Positions 33,648 to 44,656 are shown, numbered from the stretch's first letter. The stretch is DNA of 64,000 nt from Pseudomonas graminis (GCF_004364335.1 NZ_SOCR01000013.1:116649-180648); one strand, 5' to 3'. Notes: generated by a model not told the origin, from the letters alone. Program-made: numbers and translations.

Positions 33648-35261
33648 ATGTCGTCATCTATACGTAAAACCTTCAATTCCGACACATTGACTCGGTTGGC
33701 CCAGGCGATCGCGGTGGTCGCGAGCGCGACACTGGCAGGCTGCCAGAGCACCGGCGGTCTGGAATCCGAGCACGGCGCCAGCGCCGCTCATCCCGTCGCC
33801 AGCACCAAACCAAAACCTGTTTATATCGCACGCAAACCTGTGCCCCTGGCCCCGCCCCACGATGTGTGGGAGCGCATGCGTCAGGGTTTCCAGCTGCAAG
33901 ACGGCAACGACCTCAATCCGCGCATCGATCAGCAGCGCCTCTGGTACGCGAATAACCCGTCGTTCCTTGAAACGGCCGGTAATCGCGGCAGCCTGTACAT
34001 GCACTACATCGTCGAGCGCCTGGAAGAACGCAACATGCCCCTCGAACTGGCGTTGCTGCCGGTGATCGAGAGCGCGTACAACCCGATGGCGTTGTCGCGC
34101 AGCGATGCGGCGGGGATCTGGCAGTTCATTCCGTCCACCGGCCGCTACTTCAACCTGCGTCAGACCAATTTCTACGACGGCCGCCGCGACATCACCGCGT
34201 CCACCACGGCGGCGCTGGACTACCTGACCAAGCTGCACGACATGTTCAACGGCGACTGGCTGCTGGCACTGGCGGCCTACAACGCGGGCGAAGGCACGGT
34301 CAGCCGCGCCATCGAACGCAACGAAAAGCTCAACCTGCCCACCGACTACTGGAACCTGCCGCTGCCGCAGGAAACCCGCGACTACGTGCCTAAACTGCTG
34401 GCGCTGTCCCAGGTGGTCATGTCGCCGGACGCCTATGGCGTCAACCTCAACCCGATCGACAACAAGCCCTACTTCCAGGTGGTCGAGCTGAACCAGCGCA
34501 TGGACCTGTCGAAAGTCGCCGCCATGGCGAACATCGACGAAGACGAGCTGGTGCAGCTCAACCCGGCGTTCAAGAAGCGCCTGACCATCGACGGGCCGCA
34601 GCACCTGCTGGTGCCGACCTCGAAATCCCAGTTGCTGACGGCGAATCTGTCGAACATGAAGCCTGAAGAGCTGGTCGACTGGCAGCAATACCGCGTGCGT
34701 CCGGGCGACAGCCTTGCCAGCATCGCCAGCCGCTACAAAGTGTCGACCAGCACCCTCAAAGACATCAACAAGCTGTCCGGCAACCAGGTGAAACGCGGCC
34801 AGGCGCTGACAATTCCAGTGCAACCGGGCATGCAGTTTGCGATGCCGGTGTTCGAAGAAGTCGCCGAGGTGGACGAGAAGCCTGCGCGCACCCGCACCTA
34901 CAGGGTGAAGAAAGGCGAAAGCCTGGGGCAGATCGCGCGCATCAACAAGGTCGACGTCAAGGATTTGCAGCACTGGAACAAGCTGTCCGGCCAGAACCTC
35001 AAGGTCGGCCAGACACTGGTTATGCAGGACAACAGCAAACCGGCAAAAGCCAGCTCCCGTGCCGTCGCCAAGGCTGACAGCGGCGCCAAAGGCGAGGACG
35101 CCGGCAAGAAGTCGATGCAATACAAGATCCAGAAAGGCGATTCGATGTACCTCGTCGCCAAGCGCTTCAATGTCGAAATGCAGCACCTCAAGCGCTGGAA
35201 CCCGCGCAGCGGCCAGGCCCTCAAGCCAGGTCAGACGCTGACGGTGTACCTGCCGCATTGA
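33648..35261 (+). CDS. mltD: Membrane-bound lytic transglycosylase D with three LysM repeats
   Basis: A 537-residue outer-membrane lipoprotein that cleaves peptidoglycan glycan strands to 1,6-anhydro ends. The signal peptide ends in lipobox LAGC with C32 as the lipidated residue. The SLT domain has the catalytic Glu in LLPVIESAYNP, followed by AAGIWQFIPSTGR and LALAAYNAGEGTV. Three LysM peptidoglycan-binding modules follow (starts near YRVRPGDSLASIA, YRVKKGESLGQIA and YKIQKGDSMYLVA), ending at the C-terminus. It lies downstream of gloB with its own promoter; the gloB-mltD neighbourhood is common in Pseudomonas. Confidence 0.95.
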   Translation: MSSSIRKTFNSDTLTRLAQAIAVVASATLAGCQSTGGLESEHGASAAHPVASTKPKPVYIARKPVPLAPPHDVWERMRQGFQLQDGNDLNPRIDQQRLWYANNPSFLETAGNRGSLYMHYIVERLEERNMPLELALLPVIESAYNPMALSRSDAAGIWQFIPSTGRYFNLRQTNFYDGRRDITASTTAALDYLTKLHDMFNGDWLLALAAYNAGEGTVSRAIERNEKLNLPTDYWNLPLPQETRDYVPKLLALSQVVMSPDAYGVNLNPIDNKPYFQVVELNQRMDLSKVAAMANIDEDELVQLNPAFKKRLTIDGPQHLLVPTSKSQLLTANLSNMKPEELVDWQQYRVRPGDSLASIASRYKVSTSTLKDINKLSGNQVKRGQALTIPVQPGMQFAMPVFEEVAEVDEKPARTRTYRVKKGESLGQIARINKVDVKDLQHWNKLSGQNLKVGQTLVMQDNSKPAKASSRAVAKADSGAKGEDAGKKSMQYKIQKGDSMYLVAKRFNVEMQHLKRWNPRSGQALKPGQTLTVYLPH

Positions 35262-35288
35262 TTGGTCGCAGGCAACGCCAACGCTCTT

Positions 35289-35378
35289 TGTAGGAGCGCG
35301 CTTGCCCGCGAACGCGGTGTTTCAGACACTGCTGTGCTGCCTGACACACTTTTATCGCGGGCAAGCGCGCTCCTACAG
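35289..35378. repeat. REP pair between mltD and the peptide transporter operon
   Basis: Inverted arms TGTAGGAGCGCGCTTGCCCG and CGGGCAAGCGCGCTCCTACA, near-perfect, about 50 bp apart. A different REP subtype (CGCGC core) from those at 20522 and 63752. A longer reading frame of the next gene runs through it, arguing for the downstream start there. Confidence 0.8.
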
Positions 35379-35474
35379 GTCGTGCAACGTTCAAGATGCC
35401 CCCCCCGCCCCACCCTTTTTCCAGCCGATACAAGCTGTTACTGTGACCGACCGCTGCCTGGATCGACCGCCGAC

Positions 35475-37304
35475 TTGATACGTCACCTGCTGCTGACTTT
35501 CAGCCTGGTCTTGAGCACGACAGCCGCCGCGACCATCAGCGAAAGCCATGGTTACGCACAATTCGGCGTCCTCAAGTACCCTGCCAGCTTCACGCATTTC
35601 GACTGGGTCAATCCTGAGGCGCCGAAAGCTGGCACCTTGCGAATCATGGCCAACGGCACGTTCGACACCCTCAACCCTTACACCTTCAAGGGCAGCAGCC
35701 CGATTTCGACGGCCAACTTCGGCCAGTACGGCGTCAGCGAGCTGAATGAACCGCTGATGGTCGGCACCGGCCAGTACGACCCCTCCGGCGATGAACCCAC
35801 CTCCAGCTATGGCCTGATCGCCAAGACCGTCGAGTACAGCGACGACCGCAGCTGGGTGGTGTTCAACCTGCGCCCCGAAGCACGCTTTCACGACGGCAAG
35901 CCGATCACCGCCTATGACGTGGCGTTTTCCTACAGAACACTGCTAAAGGACGGTCACCCGCAGTACCGCACCGCGTTGCAGGAAGTGCAGCGGGTGGACA
36001 TCCTCAACCGCCATCGCATTCGTTTCGTGTTCAAGCGCTCCGGCAATCCATTACTGATTCTGCGCCTGGGCGAGCTGCCTGTCCTGCCGCAACATTACTG
36101 GAAGAACCGCGACTTCAAGGCCACCACGTTCGACGCCCCGTTGGGCAGCGGCCCTTATCGCATCACCCAGGTGCGGCCGGGGCGCAGCCTGGTGTTCGAG
36201 CGCGTAAAGGACTATTGGGGCAAGGACCTGCCGGTCAACCGCGGCAAGTACAACTTCAACCGCGTCGAGGTGGAGTTCTACCGCGACGCCGACGTGGCGT
36301 TCGAAGCCTTCAAGGCGGGCGAGTTCGATATCTACATCGAGCATCAGGCGAAGAACTGGCTCACCGGTTATGACTTTCCGGCGGTGACCCAAGGAAAGGT
36401 CATCAAGGCGCAGATCCCGCACCAGATCCCCACGCAGACCCAAGGGCTGTTCATGAACACCCGTCGCGGTGCGTTTGCCGACATTCGCGTGCGCGAAGCC
36501 CTGGGGCTGATGTTCAACTTCGAGTGGACCAACCGCACGCTGTTCAACGACGCCTACATGCGCTCGACCAGCTATTACCCCAACAGCGAATTTACCTCCA
36601 GCGGACTGCCCGCCGGCCGCGAGTTCCTGATGCTCGCACCCTACCGCGAGCAGTTGCCCGCCAGGCTCTTCACCCAGCCCTTCGCCGTGTCGAAAACCGA
36701 CGGCGGCGGCGTGCCCCGGGATTCCATTCGCAAGGCCCTGGGGCTGCTGGCCGACGCGGGCTGGACGTTCACTGAACGCGGCCTGACCAACAGCGCCGGG
36801 CAGCCGTTGCGTTTCGAAATACTTCTGGTCAATCCCAACCTAGAACGAATCCTGCAGCCCTACATCGAAGACCTCACGCGGATCGGCATCGACGCACACC
36901 TGCGCACCGTCGACCGCGCCCAATACAAACAGCGGCTGGACCAGTTCGATTTCGACATGATTCTGATGACCCTGAACCAGACCCTCAGTCCGGGGCTGGA
37001 GCAATGGCAGTATTTCCATTCCAGCCAGGCCAACATCAAAGGCAGCAAAAACTACGCAGGCGTCGCCAACCCGGTGGTCGACAACCTGCTCAACCAGCTG
37101 TTGGCCGCCAAGACACGGGATGACCAGGTGGCGGCAACCCGCGCCCTGGATCGCGTGTTGCTGTGGCAGCACTACATGATCCCCAACTGGTACCTCAATA
37201 ATCATCGTCTGGCGTACCGCAACCGGTTCGCCATGGTCACCACCCCGCCCTATACCCTGGGCCTGCGTGCGTGGTGGCTCAAGCCTTCGGAGAAAACCCA
37301 ATGA
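35475..37304 (+). CDS. Peptide ABC transporter periplasmic binding protein (first copy)
   Basis: A cluster C (DppA/OppA/YejA-type) solute-binding protein of about 609 residues. From the TTG start at 35475 it begins with a short signal peptide (MIRHLLLTFSLVLSTTAAA). The mature protein has HFDWVNPEAPKAGTLRIMAN and FNLRPEARFHDGKPITAYDV, typical of the YejA/microcin C-binding subgroup. The frame is open to 35262 but the extra 71 residues run through a REP element and lack a signal peptide, so they are rejected. It is the first gene of a five-gene importer operon; its stop overlaps the next start (ATGA). YejABEF-type systems import peptides, including microcin C. Confidence 0.85.
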   Translation: MIRHLLLTFSLVLSTTAAATISESHGYAQFGVLKYPASFTHFDWVNPEAPKAGTLRIMANGTFDTLNPYTFKGSSPISTANFGQYGVSELNEPLMVGTGQYDPSGDEPTSSYGLIAKTVEYSDDRSWVVFNLRPEARFHDGKPITAYDVAFSYRTLLKDGHPQYRTALQEVQRVDILNRHRIRFVFKRSGNPLLILRLGELPVLPQHYWKNRDFKATTFDAPLGSGPYRITQVRPGRSLVFERVKDYWGKDLPVNRGKYNFNRVEVEFYRDADVAFEAFKAGEFDIYIEHQAKNWLTGYDFPAVTQGKVIKAQIPHQIPTQTQGLFMNTRRGAFADIRVREALGLMFNFEWTNRTLFNDAYMRSTSYYPNSEFTSSGLPAGREFLMLAPYREQLPARLFTQPFAVSKTDGGGVPRDSIRKALGLLADAGWTFTERGLTNSAGQPLRFEILLVNPNLERILQPYIEDLTRIGIDAHLRTVDRAQYKQRLDQFDFDMILMTLNQTLSPGLEQWQYFHSSQANIKGSKNYAGVANPVVDNLLNQLLAAKTRDDQVAATRALDRVLLWQHYMIPNWYLNNHRLAYRNRFAMVTTPPYTLGLRAWWLKPSEKTQ

Positions 37305-39196
37305 CTGCCTTGCGCTCCCTGACTCGCGCCGGCGGCCTGTTTCTGAGCCCGTTCGTGCTGGCCCCGCTGCTGCTGGGCGTGACCGGTGCAGCCCACGCGG
37401 CTCCGCAACACGCCATCACCCTGTACAACGAAGCGCCGAAATACCCGGCGGACTTCAAGCATTTCGATTATGTGAACCCGGACGCGCCCAAGGGCGGAAT
37501 TCTGCGCAGCGCCGGGTTTGGCGGCTTCGACAGCCTCAACCCGTTCATCAGCAAGGGCGTGCCGGCCGACGACATCGGCCTGATCTACGACACCCTCGCC
37601 CGCCAGGGTCTGGATGAGCCGTTCACTGAATACGGCCTGATTGCCGGGAAGATCGAGAAAGCCCCGGACAACAGCTGGGTGCGCTTCTACCTGCGCCCCG
37701 AAGCGAAATTCAACGACGGTCATCCGGTGCGCGCCGAAGACGTGGTGTTCAGCTTCGAGACCCTGATCAAGGACGGCTCGCCGCTGTACCGCAGTTACTA
37801 CGCAGACGTCGATCAGGCCGTCGCCGAAAACCCGACCACGGTGCTGTTCAAGTTCAAGCACAACAACAACCGCGAATTACCGCTGATCCTCGGCCAGTTA
37901 CCCGTGTTGCCAAAACACTGGTGGGCCACCCGCGACTTCAGCAAGGGCAACCTGGAAATTCCGCTGGGCAGCGGGCCGTACAAGGTCGTCGAGGTCAAGG
38001 CCGGACGCTCGGTGCGCTACGAGCGGGTCAAGGATTACTGGGGCAAGGACCTGCCGATCAACAAGGGCTTCTACAACTTCGACCGGCTGTCCACCGATTA
38101 CTACCGCGACAACACGGTGGCCCTCGAAGCCCTGAAAGCCGGCGCTTTCGACTTCTGGCAGGAAATGGCGGCGAAGAACTGGGCGACGGCCTACGACGTT
38201 CCGGCCGTCAAACAAGGCCGTCTGATCAAGGAAGAAATCCCCAACGGCAATCCCCAGGGCATGCAAGGCTTTATCTTCAACCTGCGCAAGCCGATGTTCC
38301 AGGACGTGCGCGTGCGTCAGGCCCTCAGCCTGTTGCTCGACTTCGAGTGGACCAACAAGCAGCTGTTCTTCGGCAGCTACACCCGCACTAAGAGCTATTT
38401 CGACAATTCCGACATGGGCGCCACAGGCTTGCCGACGCCTGCCGAGCTGAAGATTCTCGAGCCCCTGCGTGGCAAGCTGCCGGAATCGGTGTTCACCGAG
38501 GCATTCAAGCTGCCGGTCACCGATGGCAGCGGCATCATCCGCGAGCAACAGCGCAAGGCGTTCCAGCTGCTCAAGGACGCCGGCTGGAAGATCGTCGGCG
38601 ACAAGATGGTCGACACTGAAGGCAAGCCCGTCACCATCGAGTTTCTCCTCGCCCAGACCGAATTCGAGCGCGTGCTGCTGCCGTACAAACGCAACCTGGC
38701 CGACATTGGCATCGACCTGGAAATCCGTCGGGTCGACGTCTCCCAGTACATCACCCGCCGCCGCTCACGGGACTACGACATGATCGTCGGCAGTTTCCCG
38801 CAATCGAGCTCGCCGGGTAACGAACAGCGTGAATACTGGGATTCTTCCGCCGCCGACAAGCCAGGCAGTTACAACGTGATCGGCCTCAAGGACCCGGCGG
38901 TCGACACGCTGGTGAACGGATTGATCAACGCCGACTCGCGCCAGAGCCTCATCGATCACACCCGTGCCCTCGACCGCGCGCTGCTGTGGGGCTACTACGT
39001 CATTCCGAACTGGCACATCAAGAGCTGGCGCGTGGCGTATTGGGATCACCTGGGCCACCCGGGCAAAACCCCGCTCTACGACATCGGCACCATGACCTGG
39101 TGGGTCAAACCCGACGCGACGCCGGCCATTCCTGTGCAAGTCGCGCCAGATCAGATGCCGGCCGACGCCGAGTCAGCCAAAGGCACGGAGCAATAA
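37301..39196 (+). CDS. yejA: Peptide ABC transporter periplasmic binding protein (second copy)
   Basis: A 631-residue paralogue of the preceding gene, with a conventional signal peptide ending in GAAHAAPQHAI. Shared blocks include FKHFDYVNPDAPKGG, FYLRPEAKFNDGHPVRAEDV, ERVKDYWGKDLPINKGFYNF and FEWTNKQLF, so the two arose by tandem duplication. Start ATG 37301 overlaps the upstream stop (ATGA). One base after its stop the permease gene begins. Either binding protein may deliver to the same YejBEF core; divergence suggests different peptide ranges. Confidence 0.88.
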   Translation: MTALRSLTRAGGLFLSPFVLAPLLLGVTGAAHAAPQHAITLYNEAPKYPADFKHFDYVNPDAPKGGILRSAGFGGFDSLNPFISKGVPADDIGLIYDTLARQGLDEPFTEYGLIAGKIEKAPDNSWVRFYLRPEAKFNDGHPVRAEDVVFSFETLIKDGSPLYRSYYADVDQAVAENPTTVLFKFKHNNNRELPLILGQLPVLPKHWWATRDFSKGNLEIPLGSGPYKVVEVKAGRSVRYERVKDYWGKDLPINKGFYNFDRLSTDYYRDNTVALEALKAGAFDFWQEMAAKNWATAYDVPAVKQGRLIKEEIPNGNPQGMQGFIFNLRKPMFQDVRVRQALSLLLDFEWTNKQLFFGSYTRTKSYFDNSDMGATGLPTPAELKILEPLRGKLPESVFTEAFKLPVTDGSGIIREQQRKAFQLLKDAGWKIVGDKMVDTEGKPVTIEFLLAQTEFERVLLPYKRNLADIGIDLEIRRVDVSQYITRRRSRDYDMIVGSFPQSSSPGNEQREYWDSSAADKPGSYNVIGLKDPAVDTLVNGLINADSRQSLIDHTRALDRALLWGYYVIPNWHIKSWRVAYWDHLGHPGKTPLYDIGTMTWWVKPDATPAIPVQVAPDQMPADAESAKGTEQ

Positions 39197-39197
39197 C

Positions 39198-40271
39198 ATG
39201 CTGGCCTACATTCTGCGGCGCTTGCTGCTGATCATACCGACCCTGTTCGGCATCTTGCTGATCAACTTCGTCATCATCCAGGCCGCGCCGGGTGGTCCGG
39301 TCGAGCAGATGATCGCCAAGCTCGAAGGCTTCGAAGGCGCCACCAGCCGCATCGCCGGCGGTGGTGCCGAAGTCTCGGTGGCCGGCTCGACCTATCGCGG
39401 CGCTCAGGGCCTGGACCCTGGTCTGATCAAAGAAATCGAGCACATGTACGGCTTCGACAAATCGGCGCCTGAACGTTTGTGGATCATGGTCAAGAACTAC
39501 GCCCATCTCGATTTCGGCGACAGCTTCTTCCGCGACGCCAAGGTCATCGACCTGATTGTCGAGAAGATGCCGGTGTCGATCTCCCTCGGACTGTGGAGCA
39601 CGCTGATCATGTACCTGGTGTCGATTCCCTTGGGGATCGCCAAAGCCACGCGACACGGCAGCCATTTCGACGTCTGGACCAGCTCGGCGATCATCGTCGG
39701 CTACGCCATCCCGGCGTTCCTCTTCGCCATTCTGCTGATCGTGGTGTTCGCCGGCGGCAGTTACTTCGATTGGTTCCCGTTGCGCGGGCTGACCTCGACC
39801 AACTTCGACGAAATGAGCTGGCTGGGCAAAGTGGGTGACTACTTCTGGCACCTGGTGCTGCCGATCACCGCGCTGGTCATCGGCAACTTCGCCACCATGA
39901 CCCTGCTGACGAAAAACAGCTTTCTCGATGAAATCGGCAAGCAATACGTGATCACCGCCAAGGCCAAGGGCCTGACCCAGCGCCGCGTGCTATACGGCCA
40001 CGTGTTCCGTAACGCCATGCTGCTGGTGATTGCGGGTTTCCCGTCGGCGTTCATTGGCATCTTCTTCACCGGTTCCCTGCTGGTCGAAGTGATCTTTTCC
40101 CTCGACGGACTTGGGCTGATGAGTTTTGAAGCCGCGATCAACCGCGATTACCCGGTGGTGTTCGGCACGCTGTTCATCTTCACCCTGCTGGGGCTGGTGG
40201 TGAAACTGATCGGCGACCTGACCTACACGCTGGTCGACCCACGCATCGACTTCGACCGCAGGGATCATTGA
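39198..40271 (+). CDS. yejB: Peptide ABC transporter permease YejB
   Basis: A 357-residue inner-membrane permease of the DppB/OppB family. The N-terminal helix (LRRLLLIIPTLFGILLINFV) is followed by a long periplasmic segment (about residues 30-130) typical of YejB, then five more hydrophobic segments. The EAA-type loop TAKAKGLTQRRVLYGHVFRNA contacts the ATPase. Length matches E. coli YejB (364). It is followed one base later by yejE. Confidence 0.92.
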   Translation: MLAYILRRLLLIIPTLFGILLINFVIIQAAPGGPVEQMIAKLEGFEGATSRIAGGGAEVSVAGSTYRGAQGLDPGLIKEIEHMYGFDKSAPERLWIMVKNYAHLDFGDSFFRDAKVIDLIVEKMPVSISLGLWSTLIMYLVSIPLGIAKATRHGSHFDVWTSSAIIVGYAIPAFLFAILLIVVFAGGSYFDWFPLRGLTSTNFDEMSWLGKVGDYFWHLVLPITALVIGNFATMTLLTKNSFLDEIGKQYVITAKAKGLTQRRVLYGHVFRNAMLLVIAGFPSAFIGIFFTGSLLVEVIFSLDGLGLMSFEAAINRDYPVVFGTLFIFTLLGLVVKLIGDLTYTLVDPRIDFDRRDH

Positions 40272-40272
40272 T

Positions 40273-41292
40273 ATGACGTTGTCCCCTCTCAATCGACGCC
40301 GTTTCGAGCGCTTCAAGGCCAACAAGCGCGGCTGGTGGTCGCTGTGGCTGTTTCTGATCCTGTTCGGCGCCAGCCTGGGTGCCGAGCTCATCGCCAACGA
40401 CAAACCCCTGGCCGTGCGCTACGACGGCGAGTGGTACTTCCCGGTGTTCAAGCGCTACCCGGAAACCACCTTCGGCGGGGAATTCCCGCTGGAGGCCAAC
40501 TACAAGAGCCCCTACATCAAGGAGCTGCTGGCGGCCAAAGACGGCTGGACGCTGTGGGCGCCGATTCCGTTCAGCTACCAGAGCATCAACTACGACCTGA
40601 AAGTCCCGGCCCCTGCCCCACCCTCGCGGGAAAACCTGCTGGGCACCGACGATCAGGGGCGCGACGTGCTGGCCCGGGTGATCTATGGCTTCCGGGTGTC
40701 GGTGCTGTTCGCCCTGACGCTGACGATCCTCAGCTCGATCATCGGCGTGATCGCCGGGGCCCTGCAGGGTTTCTACGGCGGCTGGGTCGATCTGATCGGC
40801 CAGCGTTTTCTGGAGATCTGGTCCGGGCTGCCGGTGCTGTATCTGTTGATCATCCTTGCCAGCTTCGTGCAGCCCAACTTCTGGTGGCTGCTGGGCATCA
40901 TGCTGCTGTTCTCGTGGATGAGCCTGGTGGACGTGGTGCGCGCCGAGTTCCTGCGTGGCCGCAATCTGGAATACGTGCGCGCCGCCCGGGCGCTGGGCAT
41001 GGAGAACGGCGCGATCATGTTCCGCCATATCCTGCCCAACGCGATGGTGTCGACCATGACCTTCATGCCGTTCATCCTCACCGGCGCGATCGGCACGCTG
41101 ACCGCGCTGGACTTCCTCGGCTTCGGCCTGCCCGCTGGCTCACCTTCGCTGGGCGAACTGGTGGCCCAGGGCAAATCCAACCTGCAGGCGCCGTGGCTGG
41201 GCATCAGCGCCTTCGCCGTGCTGGCGATCATGCTGAGCCTGCTGGTGTTCATCGGCGAATCCGCCCGCGACGCATTCGACCCGAGGAAATGA
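40273..41292 (+). CDS. yejE: Peptide ABC transporter permease YejE
   Basis: A 339-residue DppC/OppC-family permease. It starts with the N-terminal OppC domain (FKANKRGWWSLWLFLILFGA) and has the long periplasmic insert (DKPLAVRYDGEWYFPVFKRY) typical of YejE, which distinguishes it from DppC. The EAA loop is VRAARALGMENGAIMFRHIL. It pairs with YejB as the transmembrane heterodimer. Start one base after the yejB stop; stop one base before yejF. Confidence 0.92.
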   Translation: MTLSPLNRRRFERFKANKRGWWSLWLFLILFGASLGAELIANDKPLAVRYDGEWYFPVFKRYPETTFGGEFPLEANYKSPYIKELLAAKDGWTLWAPIPFSYQSINYDLKVPAPAPPSRENLLGTDDQGRDVLARVIYGFRVSVLFALTLTILSSIIGVIAGALQGFYGGWVDLIGQRFLEIWSGLPVLYLLIILASFVQPNFWWLLGIMLLFSWMSLVDVVRAEFLRGRNLEYVRAARALGMENGAIMFRHILPNAMVSTMTFMPFILTGAIGTLTALDFLGFGLPAGSPSLGELVAQGKSNLQAPWLGISAFAVLAIMLSLLVFIGESARDAFDPRK

Positions 41293-41293
41293 G

Positions 41294-42904
<1,611 letters not shown>

Positions 42905-42923
42905 CCTGAAGAGGAACAAAACA

Positions 42924-43718
42924 ATGGGTTTTCTCGCCGGTAAGCGCGTCCTGATCGTCGGTGTCGCCAGCAAATTGTCCATCGCATCCGGTATCGCTGC
43001 CGCCATGCACCGTGAAGGCGCTGAGCTTGCTTTCACCTATCAGAACGAAAAACTCAAGAAGCGCGTCGAGGAATTCGCCGAGAGCTGGGGTTCGAACGCT
43101 GAGCTGTGCTTCCCTTGCGACGTCGCCAGCGACGAAGAAATCGCCAAGGTCTTCGAAGAGCTGAGCAAGAAGTGGGACGGCCTGGACTGCATCGTGCACT
43201 CCGTCGGCTTCGCGCCGGGCGACCAACTGGACGGTGACTTCACCCAAGCCACCACCCGTGAAGGTTTCCGTATCGCGCACGACATCAGCGCTTACAGCTT
43301 CGTGGCCCTGGCCAAAGCCGGCCGCGACTTGATGAAGGGCCGCAACGGCAGCCTGCTGACCCTGTCGTACCTGGGCGCCGAGCGCACCATGCCGAACTAC
43401 AACGTGATGGGCATGGCCAAGGCCAGCCTTGAAGCCGGTGTTCGTTATCTGGCCCGCAGCCTCGGCCCGGAAGGCACGCGCGTCAACGCGGTGTCGGCTG
43501 GTCCGATCCGTACCCTCGCCGCTTCGGGTATTTCGAACTTCCGCAAGATGCTGGCGGCGAACGAGGCGCAGACTCCACTGCGTCGCAACGTGACCATTGA
43601 AGAAGTGGGTAACGCTGGCGCGTTCCTGTGTTCTGACCTGGCGTCCGGTGTCAGTGGCGAGATCATGTACGTCGACGGCGGTTTCAATACCACGGCGATG
43701 GGTGATCTGGAAGGTTGA
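42924..43718 (+). CDS. fabI: Enoyl-[acyl-carrier-protein] reductase (NADH) FabI
   Basis: A 264-residue SDR-type enzyme for the last step of fatty-acid elongation, the target of triclosan. The N-terminus GFLAGKRVLIVGVASKLSIA matches FabI. The catalytic Tyr and Lys are in the YxxxxxxK arrangement (YNVMGMAK) after SYLGAERTMPN. The substrate-loop and C-terminal segment AGPIRTLAASGI and GEIMYVDGGFN are standard. Start ATG 42924 with AGAGGAAC upstream; longer in-frame extensions overlap yejF and are rejected. The region after the stop contains repeats. Confidence 0.96.
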   Translation: MGFLAGKRVLIVGVASKLSIASGIAAAMHREGAELAFTYQNEKLKKRVEEFAESWGSNAELCFPCDVASDEEIAKVFEELSKKWDGLDCIVHSVGFAPGDQLDGDFTQATTREGFRIAHDISAYSFVALAKAGRDLMKGRNGSLLTLSYLGAERTMPNYNVMGMAKASLEAGVRYLARSLGPEGTRVNAVSAGPIRTLAASGISNFRKMLAANEAQTPLRRNVTIEEVGNAGAFLCSDLASGVSGEIMYVDGGFNTTAMGDLEG

Positions 43719-43734
43719 GGGTTGCTTGGCCGTT

Positions 43735-43756
43735 TTCAGAGCGATGACGCTCTGAA
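43735..43756 (+). terminator. Hairpin after fabI
   Basis: Perfect 9-bp stem TTCAGAGCG/CGCTCTGAA with ATGA loop, 16 bp after the fabI stop. No T tract directly behind it, though an 8-T run follows about 80 bp later. Confidence 0.45.
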
Positions 43757-43921
43757 GGCAGGCGCAAGACCTGTAAGCGCTGGCTAGCTGGCGAAAGCGG
43801 TGGATCAGACGGCCCTGTGGCTGGATGATCTGCCGTTTTTTTTCGTCCTGGGTTTGGCGGTGCTTTCGACGTGAGAATTCGAGATCACGGTGGCGCTGAC
43901 TGGATCTGCCTAATGGCAGAT

Positions 43922-44150
43922 ATTTCGCCTCCGGCGAGTTACTTGGAAAAGTCGAAAGTCGCACCATCCCCAAGTAACCAAGGGTGCTTGCTCCTGGCTA
44001 GGCCCCTCGTTCCTCGGGGTTCCCTCACTCCGACGACGCTCCGTGGGCCCGCGCCGAACGGACATCCATGTCCTAGCGGCGCTCTCGCGGCATCCATGCC
44101 GCTCGACCCACTGCGCATCGTCTGCGTTCGGCCTGCACCCAAGTCGCGAT
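43922..44150. repeat. Left arm of a large imperfect inverted repeat
   Basis: About 229 bp that are repeated in inverse orientation at 44441-44656. Matching blocks include GGCGAGTTACTTGGAAAAG, CAAGTAACCAAGGGTGC, TCCGTGGGCCCGCGCCGAAC and CCTGCACCCAAGTCGCGAT. The arm carries about 13 extra bases near 43951. No believable gene is present in it. Confidence 0.8.
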
Positions 44151-44215
44151 GGGTGTCGTCTGTGCGTTATGTGCATGAAGATCAAGATCAGAAGCAAAGC
44201 AGGCAGATCAAAGGC

Positions 44216-44388
44216 TTCCCGGCTGAAGCCGGTCCTACGGGGTGCGCGTTGTTTAGGTGATTGTTGATCGTACCCACGCTCTGCGTGGGAATGCATCCGA
44301 GGACGCTCCGCGTCCATTCCCGGCTAAAGCCGGTCCTACAAAAGCACGCACCGCGTACCAACTGTGGGACCGGCTTCAGCCGGGAAGC
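44216..44388. repeat. Three short REP-like palindromes in the loop of the inverted repeat
   Basis: CCCGGCTGAAGCCGGTCCTA (near 44218), CCCGGCTAAAGCCGGTCCTA (near 44319) and the inverse form GGACCGGCTTCAGCCGGG (near 44367). They are a different REP family from the GCTTGCTGGCG type elsewhere in the window. Confidence 0.7.
44277..44314. repeat. Dispersed palindromic repeat, copy 1
   Basis: CGCTCTGCGTGGGAATGCAT followed by CCGAGGACGCTCCGCGTC. An inverse copy with two changes lies at 63883-63920. Confidence 0.65.
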
Positions 44389-44440
44389 TGTTGATCTTGA
44401 TTGCTTTTGATCTTCCTACGCAGGAAGTCCAGTCACCGCC

Positions 44441-44656
44441 AATCGCGACTTGGGTGCAGGCTGAACGCAGGTCTCGTGGAGTGGGCCGAGCCGCATGGAT
44501 GCGGCGAGAGCGCCGTCAGGACATGGATGTCCGTTCGGCGCGGGCCCACGGAGCGAGACCGGAGTGAAGGAACCCTGACGAAGGAAGGGCCCAACCAGGA
44601 GCAGGCACCCTTGGTTACTTGGGGTGCTTTTCCAAGTAACTCGCCGAAGGCGAAAC
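44441..44656. repeat. Right arm of the large imperfect inverted repeat
   Basis: Inverse copy of 43922-44150, separated from it by about 290 bp. Together the arms could form a hairpin of over 200 bp in DNA or RNA. Adjacent small CTGCC…GGCAG palindromes occur outside both arms. Confidence 0.8.

Noticed and set aside
33654..35258. 534-residue minus-strand frame opposite mltD
   Set aside because: Covers the same bases as a clear lytic transglycosylase; Val/Gln/His/Arg-rich shadow.
35262..35474. N-terminal extension of the first peptide-binding protein from ATG 35262
   Set aside because: It runs through a REP element and would bury the signal peptide 70 residues inside the protein.
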